Of a stretch of 64,000 bases of DNA, positions 23,745 to 34,703 are shown in pieces (position 1 is the first letter of the stretch; each line of letters starts with the position of its first letter). The position numbers and the translations under genes were made by a program. The stretch covers positions 1,163,379-1,227,378 of the forward strand of contig QANU01105209.1 of NCBI GenBank assembly GCA_003254905.1. The letters are read 5' to 3'. The notes below the pieces were generated by a model. That model ran no database searches and had not been told where the DNA came from. It saw nothing but the letters and a program-made list of their open reading frames with translations. This DNA comes from Nissolia schottii (lineage: Eukaryota > Streptophyta > Magnoliopsida > Fabales > Fabaceae).

Positions 23745-24585
23745 AATGTTTGAGCACTACATAAAGTAATGTTTGAGCATGTTTGATATAATGTTTGTGC
23801 ATCTTGTCACACATCAGATTATTCATAATACTGAACATATAGTCAAATATTATACTGGACATATAGTTAAATATTATGTCTTGTTCACTATGAAAATAAG
23901 CAACAGAGGCTGAGGTCTGCGCCTAATGTTTGCATATATGCGCATAATGTTTGCACATATGCGCATTTAATGTTTGTGCATACACCCATTTAAAGTTTGC
24001 ACACTTCTACAATACATCAAAATCTGCATTTTTTGTGCATAAAAACACACTTAATGCATGTATCAAGCCATCTAGTGTTTATTCGTGATAATATTTAAAA
24101 AATTGTGTCAAAAATGTTTACAATGTTTATGCTTTAATTGTTGAAATGTTGAGAATGTGCTAAAATGCACGTCCTCTTCCTTCACACATACAGATGTTGT
24201 GTCTGTGCATAATGTTTGCACATATGCGCATTTAATGTTTGCGTTTACGCCCAAATAAAGTTTGCACATTCTGCAACAAGTCAAAATCTGCATTGTTGTG
24301 CATAAAAAAACGCTTAATGCATGTATCAAGCCATCTAATGTTTATATCTAGAAAATTGTGTCAGAATGTTTACAATGTTTATGATTTAATGGTTGAAATG
24401 TTGAGAATGTGCTAAAATGTATATCCTCTTCCTTCACACAGACAGATGATGTGCCTGCGCATAATGTTTGCACATATGCACATTTAATGTTTGCGCTTAC
24501 GGCCAAATAAAGTTTGCACATTCTGCAACAAGTCAAAATCTACATTTTTGTGCATAAAAAAATGCTTAATGCATGTATCAAGCCA
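23745..24585 (+). repeat. Right TTTGCACAT-type array, about 250-bp tandem units
   Basis: Short motif copies surround a larger tandem repeat with units 23992-24257, 24258-24508 and 24509-24585 (truncated). Each unit starts AAAGTTTGCACATTCTGCAA and includes CTTAATGCATGTATCAAGCCA and CTCTTCCTTCACACA. The third unit stops in mid-sequence at AAGCCA, where Copia sequence begins. The units are diverged relatives of 20953-21136. Confidence 0.8.
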
Positions 24586-26325
24586 ACACACTTAATCTGA
24601 ACACTAAACTTCAATTCAACAATAGCTTTGAACTCCTTAAAAGAATCCAAAGACTCTGACTTTTCACGCAATAAATAAATCCAACCATATTGCGAGAAAT
24701 CATCAGTGAAAGTCATGAAGTACCTATATCCTCCTAAGGCAACAGGAGTAATAGGCCCGCAAATATCTGTATGAATCAACTGCAAAACCCCATTTCTTCT
24801 AGAAAACTTAGCCTTTTTAGTCCATGCAGTGAGCTTTCCCTTAACACAGTCAACACATGTATCAAAATCAGAGAAATCCAAATTATGGAGAATGTTCTCC
24901 TTAATCAACCTCTCCATTCTTTCTCTAGAGATGTGGCCCAACCTCTTATGTTATAACATGGAAGACCTTTCAATTGTTTTGCCACGATTGCTTCCAACAA
25001 CACTACAAATGCCTGATCGATGTTGGATAACAGAAAGGGAATCAAGATTTAACAGGTACAAACCATTCGATAAAATACTAGAACTGACCAAATTTGAGTC
25101 ACGAAAAATTTAAACTTTATTGCCCCAAAAATAAGTGTAAAACCACATTTGTCCAAAACAGAAATGGAAATCAAGTTTCTCCTCATGGAAGGTACATAAA
25201 CAGTATCATTCAAAATCAAATCATATCCATTACTTAATTTCAAACTTGCAGTCCCAATGTTCTCTACTCCAACATTAACACCATTGCCAACTGCAATTGA
25301 TAACTCTCCATCACTTGGTCTTCTCCTGGTTTTTGGTTCCTGCAAGGAGTTGGTAATGTGAATAGTTGCACCAGTGTCTAACCACCAAGTATTAGAGGGA
25401 ACATCAATAAGATTTGATTCAAAGCATACTAGAGTCGGGGGGTTACATTTCTTCTTCTTCTCTAGCCAATTTTTGAACTTAAAATAGTCTGCTTATCTAT
25501 ATGCCCAAAACCATCACATAACTTGCACTTGCCCTGAAATTTGGACTTCACCCCATGTGATTGTCTAGCTTCATGGACAGATGCAGACCCATTCTTTTTC
25601 ACCACCTCTCTTCTTGAATTGAACTTTAGTAGTCTTCCTTTTCCAAAAAAATTTCTTCTTCTCAGCATTCTTATGAGAGGCATATTAAACCACATGGTCT
25701 TTACCCTTCTTCATAGAATATTTTTCGTAAGACAGAATAGCAATCAATTTATCGACTGACCATTCTTCTTTTTGAGCATTGTAGGAAGTACTCAGCATGT
25801 CAAACTCAGGAGGAAGAGAATCCAATATCTGCCACACCAAGAAATCCTCCCCTAAAACAACCTTCACGGACTTAAGCCCTATCAATTAGTGAGCTTCATT
25901 GCGTGTTCACGGACACCACCAACACCATCAACTTAGTCTTAGTTAGAAAACTAAGATAGCTCGACTTTTCAGTCCTATCAAACTTCTTGAATATTCCTTA
26001 CGTTTACAAGAAATTTCTTAGCATTGGTAGCTTCAGGAATATTGTCATTGATGGTCTTCTCCATGCTATGCTTCATGGTCATCCAGCATATCTTGTTGGA
26101 ATGAGCCCATTTGTCATATTTCACATTCTCTTTAGCAGAAGATTCAACAGTAGGCATAGCAGGCTCATCCTCAATGAGAGCAGCATCGACACATGAAATC
26201 GCCAAGAACAATTTAACCGATTCCACCCAGTCCTCATAGTTAGTTCCATTAAGCTTAATCAAAGAACCTAAGTGCATAGGCAAAGCTGGAATAGAATATA
26301 TCAACAATAGGTTTGTTAAGCACAT
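24586..26325 (-). pseudogene. Copia A gag-pol fragment
   Basis: From right to left: a Copia-type gag start (26325-25978) with IKLNGTNYEDWVESVKLFL; the UBN2 gag part (25885-25685) with LDSLPPEFDMLSTSYNAQKE; a zinc knuckle in which CKLCDGFGHIDK has lost the last Cys; the protease/pre-integrase region (25345-25049) with VYVPSMRRNLISISVL; and GAG-pre-integrase plus integrase (24941-24586) with HTDICGP and FTDDFSQYGWIYLL. Stops and frame changes separate the pieces. Confidence 0.85.
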
Positions 26326-27635
26326 ATTCCTATAGAGAATGTTGAGCTTTCAACCGTAACATTATATTCTTAAAGGTAATATCGAGAGGATACTGAAAAC
26401 CTTAAGGATATAACTAACCATTCACCAAGAATTATATTAACAAAACAAATCGAAGGGTAAGTTTATTATGAATATAAATCTTAATGCAACAATAAAAACA
26501 ATAATATACAATAGAATGATGCCTTAACGTAATTCATCCTGCGAAGGCAAGCTCACAATTATGTAAGACGTCTAATGATCTTTACAAAAAATAATATTTT
26601 ATCACAGTCCGTCCTGCGAAGGCGAGCTATCAACCATACAAAATATCCAACAATAGATACACATATATCATAAATTCTCAAAGAAACATTGCACAATATA
26701 ATCAACAATAATAATTCTTAAGGTCAAATGCAACATAATAGACATAAAACATTATATCAAGCAAATCACTTCAATATTGAGAATATATATAATATATGGT
26801 ATATTAAAATAATCAGTGGGTACTCATATAAAAATTTAAAATAAAAAAACATCAAAGACTTTCTTTAATTTTTTTAAAGCAATTAAACCGAATTTTATGC
26901 AAAATCAATATTTTCCAGTGCCCAAAAAAATAATTAAAAATTACCAAAAATTTTATCTCACAGAAAAGAGTCAAAACATAAATCATGTAAAATTTTGGAG
27001 CCTCCTAGAGGGCCCATGCGCCCCACGCATCCCACGCTGAGAGTGGGCGTCGCGCGTGTGTCTTGTAGCGCCATCCCTAACATCTAGTCAGGTCAGAACC
27101 GGGTCATACGGACTCACAACGCAGCCAAATGGGTATTTTGTTCGTTCTCTCTCATACGGGCACCAAATTGAATGATGCTAGTGGCGTTGGAATCATAACG
27201 ATTAATACTACAAGATTCTGGAATTATTTTAATGAAAAAAAGCTTCCAAAAAATTGAGATTTTAAACGAAATGATTATCATAAACGGGTTTTCAAAAAAT
27301 TCTCCCGCAATTTCCAACCAAATTTTACAACCCCAATTGGTTTTAATTCAAAATTAAACCCTCTATGAAAGCCCTACGGTTTGAGAATGAAATATTGGAC
27401 AATTAAATTTTAATTTCGAAAAGCTTGATTTAGGGTTCATATGACTTCAAAACACCATAACTCTTTCAATTCTTAACCAAATTAAATAATCTTGGGATGA
27501 AAAAAAATTCAGAATAACTCAAATAACAAAAACCCTAAATCAATTTCAAGTTTCTAACATGTTTTAAAAAAAATGATTTCAATCCTTGAATATCAAATTC
27601 GTTTAATTTCACAGTAACAATTAGAACTAAAATTG
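26326..27635. other. Leader or inserted DNA between Copia A gag and its primer site
   Basis: 1.3 kb without a recognisable gene, longer than the usual Copia leader. It contains two copies of a TCCTGCGAAGGC motif (near 26539 and 26611) and an unusually GC-rich patch at 27000-27065. An undetected insertion is possible. Confidence 0.45.
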
Positions 27636-27647
27636 GCTCTGATACCA
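27636..27647 (-). promoter_or_regulatory. Copia A primer-binding site (initiator tRNA-Met)
   Basis: On the minus strand the 12 bases read TGGTATCAGAGC, the canonical Copia primer site complementary to plant initiator tRNA-Met, two bases downstream of an LTR end in CTATCA. Confidence 0.85.
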
Positions 27648-27649
27648 AC

Positions 27650-27992
27650 TGATAGAAAAATATAAATTCAAATCCTCATTTTAGCCCAATTATAGCATGT
27701 GAATACAATAGTTTCTATAAGGAATTGACAATAATTAGAACCTAGAATTGAAGACGCAAATGTCATCATTATGTTATTGTTATTGTTTGTGAATTCAAAC
27801 AGTCTTGGCTGCAAATTGGGAGAGAACAGAGAAGAGAAAAAGAAGAGTTTTTATGCACTATTCTAATGCCAGGCACACCTCTGAGCGTTTTTGTTTTTAT
27901 TCTTAATAGGGTAGAATAAAAACTGACTAATGGGTAGTGGTAGAGACTTTTTCAATTATTAGTTAATGATGGGTCTAGCCCACCTATTATCA
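27650..27992 (-). repeat. Copia A 5' LTR
   Basis: A 343-bp segment runs from TGATAG to TTATCA on the plus strand (TGATAATAGG to CTATCA on the coding strand), directly beside the primer site. The ends give the TG...CA termini expected of an LTR. The outer boundary is the best fit by eye, because the second LTR is absent and cannot confirm it. Confidence 0.6.
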
Positions 27993-28049
27993 GTTAGCCA
28001 AAACATATGAATCTTTTCATATTACAAATAATGTTGATTTTATGTAACC

Positions 28050-28052
<3 letters not shown>

Positions 28053-28104
<52 letters not shown>
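28053..28104. repeat. (AAT)n microsatellite
   Basis: About 17 uninterrupted TAA/AAT units. Confidence 0.95.
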
Positions 28105-28105
<1 letters not shown>

Positions 28106-29030
28106 GTTACACAATATTTTGACAACTAGGTTAATTTGGAAAAGTTACTCATTTATGCATGTCCACAAAATGATTATTTCAACAATAGCATGATATACTG
28201 ATAACATAACATGACTTAATATCTTCAAATGTTTTATCTAGGAACAATTAAGGTAGACTAAGATCTCATGCTTAGGGAGGTTCTCAGGTAAGAGAGGTGT
28301 GTCACAATGGACATCTTAAGTTGCATGTCTTGTTCGAACCTTTCCTTAACATAAGTCTTCTCCTACCAGAATCTTTCCTTAACCATGATTTTTTATTAAG
28401 GGTTTAACTAAACAATATGAATATCTATATCGCTCAATACTAATCATACACACACAACATTAATATATTTAATGCAGTAAAATATGTGGTCCCATGTGGT
28501 TCTAAAATAATTTCATGATTTTCTAAAATAACTTCGTAAATATCTACTTCATAATAAAGAGTTTCTAAATAAATCATAATGAGAAAATAACTAATTAAAT
28601 AAAAGAATAACTAACTTCATAAATACTTAAATAAAATAATAAATTCCACCACCTAAGATTTTATAAAACATGCATAAATAAATAATGAATAACTTTACGA
28701 TAAATACATGATATAAAATAGACCGAAAGCCACTCACCTAAAAATGGCTAAGGAACACTAAGTTGGGAGCTCCTGACACTCTACGCGGAGGCAATGTTTT
28801 CCCACAAACGAAAAACAAGGGGAGAAAAAAAAATAAAAGATAACTGGAATGAAAAAGTCTCACAAAAGTGTGACCTCTCAAGCTTTAGAGTAAATTAGTA
28901 AGTCTAAACACTCATGGGAAACCTCTATATACAGGGGAAGAGGAGGCCTCCTTTTGTAGTGTTAAACAGTGTGAGACTAATTCCTAACCTCGTCTCGCGC
29001 GAGAAGTGTGTTTTTTCTTGGGTCGTGACA

Positions 29031-29330
29031 ACGTAATTGCACAAACATTGAGAACGATTGTGCACAAAAATTAAAAACATGAAAAACACACACTTACCAA
29101 ATATTTATGCGAATTTTAATCTCTAAAGTTTGTGTAGAGTAACACACACGTGTGATATTTTTAGGTATGTTTGTGTTCCATGTTAACAAACGTCTAGAGT
29201 ATCAAAATACAAACTTTAATAACGTAATTGCACAAGCATTGAGAGCGAGGGTATACAAACATAAAAAACACGCACTTACCAACATATTTATGTGAATTTT
29301 AATTTCTAAAATTTGTGCAGAATAACACAT
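29031..29330 (+). repeat. Tandem duplication with 191-bp period
   Basis: ACGTAATTGCACAARCATTGAGA starts at 29031 and again at 29222. Both copies continue through AAACACRCACTTACCAA and TTTATGYGAATTTTAATYTC to a RGTTTGTGYAG-like end. Copies are diverged by point changes and small indels. Confidence 0.8.
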
Positions 29331-29559
29331 AATGTTTATGCACTATAATGTATAAAGTTTGTGCACGTGGTGTGAGGAAAAATCTCGTGGGAGCGTGTGC
29401 TGCAATCGCATGGTCATTAGGTTATTTCAAATTTTGTGATTTGTACGGGATATGACGTATAACAATTAATTTTTGTATTTTATATATGGTGAATATATAA
29501 GTGGTATAAAAAAAGTGTATAGGGATATTTTTAATATATATATATATATACATATTTAT

Positions 29560-29788
29560 TATTAGAGTAATGAAACATTTTCATTAGGCTTAGTTAGTTA
29601 GCTTGGTAGTTATTTAACAGCTGTACAAAACCATTTCTGTTTTTCTATTGCTAACAGCTTGCAATGCAAGCATGCTGCTGTATATGTATATATATGCATT
29701 GCTTGTGCATCAAGCAATCTAACTCATTCAATTCAATTCATTCCAATTCCCTCATTCTCTCATTCTCTCCACTCTCTGAAGCTTAATA
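29560..29788 (+). repeat. Copia B 5' LTR
   Basis: It begins TATTAGAGTAATGAA, exactly as the sequence following the polypurine tract at 34117, and ends TTAATA just before the primer site. At 229 bp it is short, which is usual for RE1-like Copia elements. Confidence 0.85.
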
Positions 29789-29800
29789 TGGTATTAGAGC
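29789..29800 (+). promoter_or_regulatory. Copia B primer-binding site
   Basis: TGGTATTAGAGC, one C-to-T change from the canonical initiator tRNA-Met primer site TGGTATCAGAGC, immediately after the LTR. Confidence 0.85.
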
Positions 29801-30073
29801 TTCTTTCATTCTGCATCTCAATCTTCTTTCTGCTGAAATGTTGTCCTCTCTGCTACGATTTTTTCTGTTCCTGATTCATGCGATGTTCATGAATTTCTTG
29901 AAGAAATCATCAAGTATTTGCGGTATATTCCCCGGATTCTCGGTTCCTGACTGTGTTTTTTTGCATCAAGATTCTTTGAAGAATCCATTGGTGAAGTCAC
30001 AGCATTCAGTCTTCCTTTTTTTCTCTGAATTTTGATTCAATTTTTCACTTTCTCTGCATCTTTCTCACTTCTA

Positions 30074-33000
30074 ATGGCTACTCAAAGCTTAGAAGAGTTT
30101 ACCAATCCATATTCCATTTTGTCTTCCGATGGACTTCATTGGTGTTAGTTTCACAGCAATTGAATGGTGATAATTTTCATTTTTGGTATCGTTCCATGAA
30201 AATGGCTCTGCTTGCAAAGAATAAGTTGGCTTTTGTTGATGGCTCTCTGCCGCGACCTGTGGACAACCATGTGCTAATGGCTTCCTTGGATAGGATAAAT
30301 AGCATAGTGTGTTATTGGCTTCTGAACTCAGTCACCAAGGAAATTTCTGCGAGCATTATTACTCATTCCACAGCAGCTGCAATCTGGCAAGACCTCAGGG
30401 ACCGATTCCAGCAAGGAAATGGACCAAGAATTTTCGAGCTCAAGAAAGAGTTGGCTAATACTCAACAAGGTGGCTCCTCTGTTACTCAATTTTACACAAA
30501 TTGAAGTCATTATGGACAGAACTAGGTGAGTATCGTCCATTGTTATCATGCAATTGTGAAGGAACTCTCCAATTTATCAAATTCATTGAGACAGAATTTG
30601 TCATCAGTTTCTTGTTTGGTTTAGATGACACTTACTCTGCTATAAGAGGCCAGATCCTTTTGATGGACCCTATCCCCCCATCAATAAGGTGTTTTCTTTG
30701 GTCATTCAAGAGGAGAAACAAAGAGTTGTTGGAAATACAGATTCCCAGGCATCTTTTGTTGTGCGAAGTGGTCAAGATGATAAGAAGGCCAATGATAGGC
30801 CGAAATGTGCTAACTGTGGTGTTCTTGGCCACACCAAAGCCCAATGTTACAAAATCATTGGTTATCCCCCTCACTACAAGAAAGGGAAGCAGAAATCCAA
30901 CAACTCTGCCCATCAGGTCTCTGAAACTTCGGTTACAGAAGCTTCTGCAAGTCTTGAAACTCCATTGCAGCTCAAAAATTCTCAACTCCAGCAATTGATG
31001 GCCATGCTCTCTGCACAAATGGCTGCAACATCTGTTCCTAAGGTGGAAAATTCACATGAAAATACCCTAGGTACTATTCTATCCACAATTGATTTTACCT
31101 GTTTTGGCCAAGTCATGTCTACTAATTACACATCAGTTTCTTCCAAGTGGATCTTGGATTCAGGTGCCACAAGTCACATAACATGTTCAATCACAAATTT
31201 TACTCCCACCATGATTGCCTATAATTCCTTTGTGTCTTTACTAAATCTATTGGCACTGTCACATTGTCGCAAACCCTTAAATTGCACAATGTCCTCTACA
31301 TCCCTGATTTCCATGTAAACCTAATATCAGTAGCTGCATTGTTGAAACAAGGTTCATATGCAGCGAGGATGATGCACCTCACAACAGTAACTCCACTTCA
31401 CTTCATGTTTCCAATAATGTACTGAATGATGTTAATTCAGTTTCCATTTGGCATTCTAGGTTAGGACATTTATCCAATAAAATTCTGAACAAACTTCACT
31501 TGTGTGATTTGAAACATACTTCAGCTCATAGCATTTGTAACATCTGTCCTCTTGCCAAAATGAAAAAGTTACCTTTTGTTTCTAATAATCATCTAGCTGA
31601 TAATGTTTTTGATTTGATCCATTGTGACATTTGGGGTCCATTTCATGCCCTCACTTATCAGGGCCATAGGTATTTCCTTACAATTGTGGATGATAGCACT
31701 AGGTTTACTTAGACCTATTTGTTGAAAACTAAATCAGAATCTACTCACAAACTAATCAGTTTTATTGTGATGATTGAGACTCAATTCCACAAGATAGTGA
31801 AGCAGGTTCGGAGTGACAATGCTAAGGAATTAGCCCTAACATCCTTTTTACAATCAAAAGGCATTTTGCATCAGTTTTCTTATGTGCAGACTCCCCAGCA
31901 GAATTCAATTGTTGAGAGGAAACATCAACACCTGTTGATCATTGCCAGGGCTCTATACTTTCAATCAAAGTTTCCATTATCCTTTTGGGGAGATTGCCTC
32001 ACCACTGTCACCCAATTAATAAATTGGACACCTGCCAAGATTCTGCAGTTTTAGTCTCCATACCAGAAGCTCTATGATAAGGTGCCAAATTATGAGTCAT
32101 TAAGGGTGTTTCGTTGTTTATACTTTGCTTCAACCCTTGCAATACATAGAACCAAATTCTAGCCAAGAGCAGTAGCTGCTGTCTTTGTTGGCTATCCAGG
32201 TGGCCATAAGGGATACAAATTGTACAATTTGGCCTTAAAAGAGTTTTTCATTTCAAGGGATGTAGTGTTCCATGAGTCAATATTCCCTTTTCATCTCAAC
32301 ACGACTGCTGATTTATGTGACCCCTTCCCTAAAACTGTCATTTCCTTACCACAACAGGATATTTCTGTTATCCATCAGCCACAGCAACCCCTTGCCCCTG
32401 AACAACAACCTACTGCTCCCTTGAGAAGGTCCACCAGAACATCAAGGATGCCACATTACTTATCCCAATATGAGTGTAACTCAGCTGCTGCCCCTCATCC
32501 AATTTCTCAAATTTTCACTTATGACAAGCTGAAAATACCATACCAACAATTTGTGATGCAAGTTGACACAATTCCTGAACCAGCCTTCTACCACCAAGCT
32601 GTTGCCTTTCCTGAAGGGAGGCAAGTTATGGCAGAGGAAATAAAGGCTATGGAATCCAATGATACATGGGAATTAGTCCCTTTACCCAAAGGGAAACATA
32701 AAACTAGCTGCAGGTGGGTCTATAAGATCAAGCACAAGGCTGATGGGAGCATTGATAGATTCAAAGCTAGATTGGTAGCAAAAGGATACACTCAACAAGC
32801 AAGAATTGATTTCCAAGATACATTCTCTCCAGTGGCTAAGCTAACCTCAGTCCGGATTCTGTTAACCATTGCTGCTATTAAGGGGTGACATTTCCTGCAG
32901 CTGGACATTAACAATGCTTTCTTAAATGGGGATCGCTTAGAGGAAGTCTATATGGAAAAACCATTGGGGTACCACAAGGAGGGGGAGCACCTTGTGTGCA

Positions 33001-34109
33001 GACTTAAGAAGTCCATCTATGGCTTGAGACAAGCCTCAAGACAGTGGTTTCAGAAATTTTCTTCATCTTTGCTGAGCAAAGGCTTTATACAATCAAAAAA
33101 TGACTACTCTTTGTTCACTCAGGGTTCTGGCAGCACCTTGGTGATCCTTTTGGTGTACGTAGATGACATAATAGTGGACAGTGCTTCCAAGGAAAGGATT
33201 GGACAAGTTCAACAGCAGTTGGAGGCTCTATTCAAATTAAAGATCCTTGGTGACCTTAAATACTTCCTTGGGTTTGAAATTGCTAAATCACCCACTGGAA
33301 TTGTGCTCTCTCAGCACAAATACACTTTGAACTTACTTGAAGACACAGGCTTCTTGGATGCCAAGCCTGAAACCTTGCCAATGGAGCCCAAAGTTACTAT
33401 TTCTTGTGATGATGGTGATCTCTTGGATGATCCATCCCAGTACAGGAGGATGATTGGTCGGTTGATGTATTTGACAATCTCACAGCCTTACATCAGTTTT
33501 GCTGTCAATAAGCTGAGTCAATACATGTATTAGCCACGATCAACACATTTGTAGGCTTTGCATCACCTACTTCGATACCTGAAAAGGACTCCTGGACAAG
33601 GACTTCTGTTTTCTGCCAAGTCTGAACTCAGGCTGTAAGCATATATTGATGCAGATTGGGGAGGCTGCAAGGACACTAGGCGCAACACAACTGGCCTTTG
33701 TATGTCCATCGGTGACTCATTAGTTTCTTGGAGGTCAAAGAAACAACCAACAGTGTCCAGATCCTCAGCTGAGGAATAATGCCGAGCCCTGGCCGCTGTG
33801 ACCAGTGAGCTTGTGTGGTTGCAGAGTTTTTTGCAAGACTTTGAGATTCATATTGGTCGTGCTAGTGTTTTCTGTGATAGCCAAGCAGCCATCGCAATTG
33901 CTTCTAATCCGGCATTCCATGAGCGTTCCAAGCACATAGAAATTGATTGCCATTTTACAAGAGAGAAAGTAAATGAAGGTGCAATCACTCTCATCCATGT
34001 AAAGTCCAAAGACCAAGTGGCAGACTTATTGACCAAAGCTATTCCTAAGCCCTTGTTCGAGCATCTAATTTCCAAGTTGGGAATCTTAGATATATATTGT
34101 CCAACTTGA
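30074..34109 (+). pseudogene. Copia B gag-pol polyprotein, multiply broken
   Basis: Starts MATQSLEEFTNPYS at 30074. Gag (UBN2) follows in another frame from about 30139 with LNGDNFHFWYRSMKMALLAK. The zinc knuckle CANCGVLGHTKAQC is complete (CX2CX4HX4C). Protease has WILDSGATSHI. GAG-pre-integrase and integrase start near 31500, with IHCDIWGPF, RSDNAKE and TPQQNSIVERKHQH. Reverse transcriptase has [24 protein letters not shown] and YVDD. RNase H has DSQAAIAIASNP and HIEIDCHFTREKV. Frame changes occur near 30130, 30500, 30685 and 31230-31330. In-frame stops are at about 31710, 32052, 32160, 32886, 33531, 33552, 33636 and 33777. Most lie where Trp or Gln is expected. Confidence 0.9.
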
Positions 34110-34116
34110 GGGGGAG
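34108..34116 (+). promoter_or_regulatory. Copia B polypurine tract
   Basis: GAGGGGGAG directly upstream of the 3' LTR start. It overlaps the pol stop codon (34107-34109). Confidence 0.85.
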
Positions 34117-34244
34117 TATTAGAGTAATGAAGCATTTTCATTAGGCTTAGTTAGTTAGCTTGGTAGTTATTTAACAGCTGTACAAAACCGTTTCTGTTTT
34201 TCTATTGCTAACAGCTTGCAATGCAAGCATGTTGCTGTATATGT
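34117..34244 (+). repeat. Copia B 3' LTR, partial (cut by gap)
   Basis: 128 bases nearly identical to the first 128 bases of the 5' LTR, then the N run. About 100 bases of LTR are expected within the gap. Confidence 0.9.
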
Positions 34245-34628
34245 NNNNNNNNNNNNNNNNNNNNNNNNNNNNNNNNNNNNNNNNNNNNNNNNNNNNNNNN
34301 NNNNNNNNNNNNNNNNNNNNNNNNNNNNNNNNNNNNNNNNNNNNNNNNNNNNNNNNNNNNNNNNNNNNNNNNNNNNNNNNNNNNNNNNNNNNNNNNNNNN
34401 NNNNNNNNNNNNNNNNNNNNNNNNNNNNNNNNNNNNNNNNNNNNNNNNNNNNNNNNNNNNNNNNNNNNNNNNNNNNNNNNNNNNNNNNNNNNNNNNNNNN
34501 NNNNNNNNNNNNNNNNNNNNNNNNNNNNNNNNNNNNNNNNNNNNNNNNNNNNNNNNNNNNNNNNNNNNNNNNNNNNNNNNNNNNNNNNNNNNNNNNNNNN
34601 NNNNNNNNNNNNNNNNNNNNNNNNNNNN
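34245..34628. other. Assembly gap (384 N)
   Basis: A run of N begins inside the 3' LTR of Copia B and is followed by an A homopolymer. Apparent open frames crossing it are artefacts. Confidence 1.
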
Positions 34629-34703
34629 AAAAAAAAAAAAAATCAGTAAAGTGGGCCGGGCGGAAAAAACATAAACTTTTCAGGTGTAGAGAAAAGTTTT
34701 TAT

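Larger units (their letters stand above)
18568..24585. mobile_element. Decayed Mutator-like (FAR1-type MULE) region
   Basis: The region combines a minus-strand FAR1/MULE transposase pseudogene (23729-21447), a convergent plus-strand reading frame (19611-20198), and arrays of a short motif, ATGTTTGCACAT/AAAGTTTGCACRTATGC, outside and between them. Two convergent genes flanked by repeats recall the mudrA/mudrB layout of MuDR, although the second gene is not recognisably mudrB. No terminal inverted repeats or 9-bp target duplications could be fixed by eye, so both limits are provisional. The right edge is an abrupt junction with Copia sequence at 24585/24586. Confidence 0.6.
24586..27992 (-). 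mobile_element. Truncated Ty1/Copia retrotransposon A (5' LTR, gag, protease, partial integrase)
   Basis: On the minus strand the order is LTR (27992-27650), primer-binding site, about 1.3 kb of leader, then gag, protease and the N-terminal part of integrase. The coding region ends abruptly inside the integrase core, after SVQIKCV, at the junction with the MULE repeat array. Reverse transcriptase, RNase H and the 3' LTR are missing. The element is therefore a 3'-truncated relic. Confidence 0.8.
27993..29559. other. Repeat-derived intergenic DNA between two Copia elements
   Basis: No gene is recognised. The stretch holds an AAT microsatellite, a 191-bp tandem duplication and a segment near 28980-29030 (TCTCGCGCGAGAAG ... 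GGGTCGTGACA) that resembles LTR sequence. Near 29320-29360 it contains CATAATGTTTATGCAC and ATAAAGTTTGTGCACG, similar to the motif of the MULE-like arrays. Confidence 0.5.
29560..34244 (+). mobile_element. Ty1/Copia retrotransposon B, full length into the gap, inactive
   Basis: The 5' LTR (29560-29788), primer site, gag-pol, polypurine tract (34108-34116) and the first 128 bases of the 3' LTR are present in order. The rest of the 3' LTR lies in the assembly gap. Over the shared 128 bases the LTRs differ at 3 positions, all transitions. The LTR termini read TATTA...TAATA instead of TG...CA. No target duplication can be checked because the right end is missing. Confidence 0.9.

Noticed and set aside
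19095-24585. CRISPR-like interpretation of the regularly repeated TTTGCACAT motif
   Set aside because: Repeat length and spacing are irregular, spacers are related to each other, there are no cas genes and the genome is a plant.
18568-29540. Possible MULE terminal inverted repeats (TACACCCTATTACATACACCA near 18582 versus the complement of 29500-29535)
   Set aside because: Only a few short words match by eye. Not enough to define ends without an alignment.
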